Shown piece after piece: positions 13,812 through 17,115 of a stretch of DNA of 17,115 nt; position 1 is the first letter of the stretch, and each line of letters opens with the position of its first letter. Source of the DNA: Segetibacter sp. (GTDB taxonomy: Bacteria; Bacteroidota; Bacteroidia; Chitinophagales; Chitinophagaceae); assembly GCA_030146445.1 (NCBI GenBank), contig JASLBT010000398.1, positions 1 through 17,115 on the forward strand. Direction: 5' to 3'. Below the pieces are notes generated by a model. The model made no database searches. It saw nothing but the letters and a program-made list of their open reading frames with translations, and was not told the DNA's origin. Both the position numbers and the translations under genes were made by a program.

Positions 13812-14717
13812 TCAGGCTTTCGGATGAGCCTTTTTGTGTATCTCTTTCAACTTTTCGATCGTGTTGTGGGTATAGATCTGAGTGGCTGCCAAACTGCTGT
13901 GACCTAATAATTCCTTTACCGCATTTAACTCCGCACCGTTGTTGGTGAGATGGGTTGCAAAGGTGTGGCGGAGTACATGCGGACTTTTCTTCTTCAAGGT
14001 GGTAACCGGTGACAGGGTTTTGTTGACGACAAGATACACATACTTGGGATACAATTTCAGCCCTTTCCGACTAACCAACAGGTAGGGCACTGTAGTGTCA
14101 GGAAACTCTTGCTGCCGAAGTTTCATGTACCCCTGAATGTTATTCATCAGTTCCTGGGATACAGGAATAATCCGTTCCCTATTACCCTTACCCAACACCT
14201 TTAACTGGCTGTTTGACGGATCAACATTTGCTATTGTAAGATTGATCAACTCGCTTAACCGCATGCCGGTATGGTAAAAAATATCAAGGATCAGTCGGTC
14301 GGTTTTTTGAGACCAGCCATCTTCGTCAGTACAAACAGAAGCATTTAGAAGGCTCATATCGGCTTCTGATACAAATGAAGGCAGTCGCTTGCCGGTTTTT
14401 GGTGAAACTATGGCGGCCATTGGTGTAGTATTCATCGACCCTACCTTTATCTGGTACTTGAAAAACGATTTCAGTGCAGATATTTTTCTGTTGAGTGACT
14501 TCGAAGAAAGCTTTTCGTCTTTCATGCCGGCAAGCCAGCTGCGGATCAGTACGGGGGTAATTTCGCCCAGAGGAGGGCCATCAAACTGCTTTTGGAGATA
14601 AGTTAAGAATTGCCCGAGGTCGGTTTGATAGGAAACGATGGTATGGGGAGAATAACGTTTTTCGAAACGCAGGTAGTCAAGAAAAGGCTGTATTTCAACA
14701 AATTCGGATAATGGCAT
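13812..14717 (-). CDS. Tyrosine recombinase, XerC/XerD type
   Basis: This is a 301-aa site-specific recombinase of the kind that resolves chromosome dimers at dif. The SAM-like core-binding domain covers about residues 5-95 (RFEKRYSPHTIVSYQTDL). The catalytic domain has the complete set R153 (HTGMRLSEL), K177 (LGKGNR), H247 and R250 (HVLRHTFATHL), H273 (LGHSS) and nucleophile Y282 (IYTH). Position beside rpsU and hpf is typical of the Bacteroidota chromosomal Xer gene, so I regard it as housekeeping rather than an integrase. Whether to call it xerC or xerD cannot be decided from this sequence alone. The start codon follows immediately on a run of seven T that ends the rpsU terminator; the next internal Met is residue 65, well inside the core-binding domain. 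Confidence 0.93.
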   Translation of the reverse strand: MPLSEFVEIQPFLDYLRFEKRYSPHTIVSYQTDLGQFLTYLQKQFDGPPLGEITPVLIRSWLAGMKDEKLSSKSLNRKISALKSFFKYQIKVGSMNTTPMAAIVSPKTGKRLPSFVSEADMSLLNASVCTDEDGWSQKTDRLILDIFYHTGMRLSELINLTIANVDPSNSQLKVLGKGNRERIIPVSQELMNNIQGYMKLRQQEFPDTTVPYLLVSRKGLKLYPKYVYLVVNKTLSPVTTLKKKSPHVLRHTFATHLTNNGAELNAVKELLGHSSLAATQIYTHNTIEKLKEIHKKAHPKA

Positions 14718-14763
14718 AAAAAAACTGATAGCTTAAAGTTAAGTAAACTCTACGCTACCAGTT
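14718..14763 (-). terminator. Terminator-like hairpin between rpsU and the recombinase, ending at its start codon
   Basis: Minus-strand RNA AACUGGUAGC / GCUAUCAGUU (14763-14754 with 14732-14723) makes 10 bp including one G-U. It has a 21-nt loop with a small inner stem AGUU/AACU. A run of seven U (14724-14718) is followed directly by the ATG at 14717. The wobble supports minus-strand function. Confidence 0.7.
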
Positions 14764-14787
14764 ATGTATATGTGCAAGCTTTAAAAA

Positions 14788-14985
14788 TTAATCTTCAAAG
14801 TCGCCGTTAGCCATCTTCTGCTTATAAACAGCTTTCAAAACCTCTGTTCTACGCTGTACCGAGGGCTTGATGAAAGCCTGGCGTTCTCTTAGCTGTAAAA
14901 GAATCTTTGACTTTTCAAACTTCTTTTTGTACTTCTTCAGCGCCTTGTCTATGTTTTCGCAATCTTTTGAATCAATTATTAACAT
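14788..14985 (-). CDS. rpsU: 30S ribosomal protein bS21
   Basis: bS21 is a small basic protein at the platform of the 30S subunit next to the 3' end of 16S rRNA. It is 65 aa, with RERQAFIKPSVQRR at residues 33-46 and a carboxy helix containing Y54. In Bacteroidota, bS21 together with bS18 and bS6 hides the anti-Shine-Dalgarno, and an equivalent tyrosine takes part in this (established for Flavobacterium). Unlike its neighbours, the gene has a G run (GGGG, 14994-14991) five bases before the ATG, a possible Shine-Dalgarno. A consensus promoter lies close upstream and a terminator follows, so it can be a single-gene unit. Divergent to ribE. Confidence 0.96.
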   Translation of the reverse strand: MLIIDSKDCENIDKALKKYKKKFEKSKILLQLRERQAFIKPSVQRRTEVLKAVYKQKMANGDFED

Positions 14986-15015
14986 ACGTACCCCGTTTAG
15001 ATATTTTTAGGTCGG

Positions 15016-15047
15016 CAAAGATAACGAGCCATGCAATATTAACCAAA
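15016..15047 (-). promoter_or_regulatory. Promoter for rpsU
   Basis: TTTG (15047-15044), a 20-nt spacer and TATCTTTG (15023-15016) fit the Bacteroidota consensus. Transcription would start near 15009, giving a leader of only about 24 nt. Confidence 0.7.
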
Positions 15048-15088
15048 AGGAAAATTCAGAAATTTGTTAACCATCCTTATTTTGCGGC

Positions 15089-15676
15089 ATGTTTACCGGC
15101 ATCATTGAAACATTAGGAACAATTGAATCAATCATTGAGCAAGGAACAAACCGCACGTTCCACATCGCTTCAGAGATCACCCCCGAACTCAGGGTGGATC
15201 AAAGCGTGTCCCACAATGGCGTTTGCCTTACCATTGAAGCAATAACCGGGAGTATTCACCAGGTGACTGCAATCGCTGAAACGCTCAGCAAAACTAATCT
15301 TGGCAATTTCTTACCAGGGCAGCTTGTTAACCTTGAACGGTGCATGCAAATGAATGGCCGTATAGACGGTCACCTCGTGCAAGGTCATGTAGATACGACC
15401 GCGACATGTTTGAGCGTAAAAGATTTCAAAGGCAGCTGGGAATACCGCTTTGAATTTGACCAGGCTTTTAAAGGATTGCTGATCGAGAAAGGATCAATTA
15501 GCCTGAACGGAACCAGTCTTACCATCTATGACGTAAGCAACAATGCATTTAGTGTCGCAATCATTCCATACACCTATGAACACACGAACATGCGGGAGTT
15601 GGTACCTGGAAACCTTGTGAACATCGAGTTTGACATGGTTGGAAAATACGTACAACGCTTCATGAGCGTCAAATAG
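15089..15676 (+). CDS. ribE: Riboflavin synthase, alpha subunit type
   Basis: The enzyme converts two 6,7-dimethyl-8-ribityllumazine molecules into riboflavin and a pyrimidinedione, the last step of riboflavin synthesis, in the cytoplasm. It is 195 aa with two repeated lumazine-binding domains. The first opens MFTGIIETLG and contains SHNGVCLTIEA (about 41-51). The second contains GRIDGHLVQGHVDTTA (90-105) and KGSISLNGTSLTI (134-146). It ends with the trimerisation helix (DMVGKYVQRFMSV). It is the only plus-strand gene, divergent from rpsU and convergent with the membrane protein gene 20 bp away. No FMN riboswitch is visible in the 103 bp between rpsU and its start. A TATTTTG just before the ATG is a near miss to a -7 element. 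Confidence 0.97.
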   Translation: MFTGIIETLGTIESIIEQGTNRTFHIASEITPELRVDQSVSHNGVCLTIEAITGSIHQVTAIAETLSKTNLGNFLPGQLVNLERCMQMNGRIDGHLVQGHVDTTATCLSVKDFKGSWEYRFEFDQAFKGLLIEKGSISLNGTSLTIYDVSNNAFSVAIIPYTYEHTNMRELVPGNLVNIEFDMVGKYVQRFMSVK

Positions 15677-15696
15677 GTGGTAGAAGGGCTATTCCC

Positions 15697-17019
15697 CTAC
15701 TGGTTTGCGAGATTTAACACCTTGATTTTCGAGGTGTCAATCCGTGGATATAACCAGCTAATCCCCTCTTTGAAACCTGACCGAAAAACCGGTAAGCCCC
15801 TGTAGTTCTGGAATAGTGTGTCGACGATATACTCAGACGACTGTCTGCTGAAGTGCTCAACCACTTCCGCATGGCTATTCAAGGCATAATGGGACGCCGC
15901 AGCATATGCCGAAGAAGCTTTCCACTTTCCATTCAGCCAGTAGCCCACCAGGCAGAAAAGTACGACCGTTGTTGCCATACGGGGAAAACCAGATGAACGC
16001 ATCAGGTAAACAGCTGGGTGGCTGAATAAAAGCACCAGGAATATAGCAGGTAAATAAAGGAACCTCCCCGACTCAAAGGAATTTGTGGAAATGCCCAGCG
16101 ACAACATCGGTGCAAGCAATGCGATGACCATCCCGGCACAAAAAAATAGTTGCCTTTTAAACGGCTTTACTTTGTTGGTGACCAATAATATTGCAGAGCC
16201 CAACAACAACGTTAGAACAATAGACGCAACCAGGTACGTAGACCGGTCCGAGGGGTTGAGAAAGAGGCGGGTTACAAACCTGCCTGCATTCGGAACCAGT
16301 ACTGCGAGGTTGAAGTTCCGGAAATTGCCAGCTTCATAAACACCCATGATCTCTGCTGTTTGCACTTGCCTGGCAATGAGGTAAATGCCGGAAACACCGG
16401 TTAAGGCCAACGCATACTTAGCACCAGGTTTCGACCAGGGCCGATTGAATACCATTGCTAATAACCATAGAACCGGCGGCACCAGGAGAGCTTGCTCATA
16501 AGCAAACAGTGCACAGGCAAAGGTGAGACATCCCGCAACTTTAGCCATAAAACCAGGTTTTTCGGGAGTCCGCAACAAGAGCTGTAACGTAAATAGCAGG
16601 AATATAGCTGACAAAATGGGGCCCCTTCCTATGATCCATGCAAGGGATTCTGAATAACCCGCATATGAAAGAAAGAGGATTACAGCCAGTATCGCAGTTT
16701 GTTGTGCGTAGTCGACCTTACTGCCGAGTTCCTTCTCTGCCAAAGCCTTCGAGAACTTATAAACCTGAAAAGTCACGATAAAGTGCAAGACAAGGCTGGT
16801 TATATGATAGCCCGGCGCCCACCTTCCCCAGCACCAAAGGTCGAACAGCACCAGGAGTTCGTGAACCGGGCGAATAGAATTAGTTTGAAAGAAAACGCCT
16901 TTTTCGGTGAGCGGAATATGAACAAAGTCGTCGTTGAGGAAAAACAGGTTGGCCGGCCAGAAAAGTAGGGTATTCAGCACAGTGAGAAAAACTATCAGAA
17001 CGATCCCCAATATTTTCAT
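15697..17019 (-). CDS. Polytopic membrane protein, probable GT-C fold glycosyltransferase
   Basis: The product is 440 aa with about ten predicted membrane segments (for example 3-24, 105-128, 133-150, 159-178, 203-218, 265-282, 290-310, 320-340, 347-362). The first extracytoplasmic loop holds an acidic pair D30-D31 (FLNDDFVHI) and then SIRPVHELL, the arrangement seen in GT-C enzymes that use polyprenyl-phosphate sugars. The segment SESLAWIIGRGPILSAIFLL (123-142) is also characteristic of that group. The carboxy part (about 365-440) is a soluble tail. Substrate unknown; it could glycosylate proteins, lipids or cell-surface polymers. It is not part of the translation cluster and is convergent with ribE. 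The family call rests on topology and motif position only. Confidence 0.65.
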   Translation of the reverse strand: MKILGIVLIVFLTVLNTLLFWPANLFFLNDDFVHIPLTEKGVFFQTNSIRPVHELLVLFDLWCWGRWAPGYHITSLVLHFIVTFQVYKFSKALAEKELGSKVDYAQQTAILAVILFLSYAGYSESLAWIIGRGPILSAIFLLFTLQLLLRTPEKPGFMAKVAGCLTFACALFAYEQALLVPPVLWLLAMVFNRPWSKPGAKYALALTGVSGIYLIARQVQTAEIMGVYEAGNFRNFNLAVLVPNAGRFVTRLFLNPSDRSTYLVASIVLTLLLGSAILLVTNKVKPFKRQLFFCAGMVIALLAPMLSLGISTNSFESGRFLYLPAIFLVLLFSHPAVYLMRSSGFPRMATTVVLFCLVGYWLNGKWKASSAYAAASHYALNSHAEVVEHFSRQSSEYIVDTLFQNYRGLPVFRSGFKEGISWLYPRIDTSKIKVLNLANQ

Positions 17020-17062
17020 TGATGCATATTACAGTTTTTGAAAGAAATATCTAATCAGACCC

Positions 17063-17094
17063 TAAAGGTAGCGCAGTCACCAAGCTAGCTCAAT
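17063..17094 (-). promoter_or_regulatory. Weak promoter candidate for the membrane protein gene
   Basis: ATTG (17094-17091), a 20-nt spacer and TACCTTTA (17070-17063) differ from the consensus in the final base of the -7 element. It lies 44 bp before the start codon. Nothing else is recognisable between 17020 and the right edge. Confidence 0.3.
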
Positions 17095-17115
17095 CCAATT
17101 AACTGCATAGCAGGT

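Noticed and set aside
13812..14717. Tyrosine recombinase as sign of an integrated mobile element
   Set aside because: No attachment-site repeats, no phage or transfer genes, and the rpsU-recombinase-hpf order is standard for the chromosomal Xer gene in this phylum.
14986..15088. FMN riboswitch before ribE
   Set aside because: The 103-bp divergent region is occupied by the rpsU promoter and is too short and AT-rich to contain the FMN aptamer; no conserved core is seen.
15660..15710. Small inverted repeat GTAG/CTAC with GGG/CCC between ribE and the membrane protein gene
   Set aside because: The stem is short with a two-base bulge, overlaps the membrane protein stop codon and has no T tract on either side.

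Overview
The window is a core information-processing locus from a member of the Bacteroidota, probably near Chitinophagales/Sphingobacteriales (family level is inference). Three things support this. The gene order rpsU - xerC-type recombinase - hpf - tRNA cluster - tuf - tRNA-Trp - secE - nusG - rplK - rplA - rplJ - rplL - rpoB - rpoC is the Bacteroidota version of the tuf/rplKAJL/rpoBC region. The promoters match the phylum's -33 TTTG / -7 TAnnTTTG type. Start codons are mostly preceded by A/T-rich sequence rather than a Shine-Dalgarno. Everything except ribE reads on the minus strand.

Layout in the direction of minus-strand transcription, right to left. At the right edge lies a 440-aa polytopic GT-C-like membrane protein (15697-17019), convergent with plus-strand ribE (riboflavin synthase, 15089-15676). 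Divergent from ribE is rpsU (bS21), then the tyrosine recombinase, then a short ribosome hibernation factor, then a small lipoprotein. A promoter at about 12873-12902 starts the block tRNA-Thr(TGT), tRNA-Tyr(GTA), tRNA-Gly(TCC), tRNA-Thr(GGT), tuf. tRNA-Trp(CCA), secE and nusG follow. A secreted DUF4920-type protein sits between nusG and rplK. Then come rplK-rplA-rplJ-rplL, and finally rpoB and the first 845 codons of rpoC, which runs off the left edge.

The genes are ordinary housekeeping genes, and I see no mobile element, CRISPR array or defence system. The interest is in the RNA-level punctuation. Strong intrinsic terminators follow rplL, nusG, tuf, rpsU and hpf. rpoB has its own promoter and a leader with a hairpin plus T6 tract. 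rpoB and rpoC are separated by 229 bp carrying a 17-bp hairpin capped by a UNCG-type tetraloop. The leaders of rpoB and rpoC share an exact 15-nt element. A consensus promoter for tRNA-Trp/secE/nusG lies inside the loop of the tuf terminator. The terminator after rpsU ends exactly at the xerC start codon. Together these suggest that a region often pictured as one long operon is here divided into separately adjustable units. The beta and beta-prime subunits may be coordinated by a common leader element. All regulatory roles are inferred from sequence pattern only.
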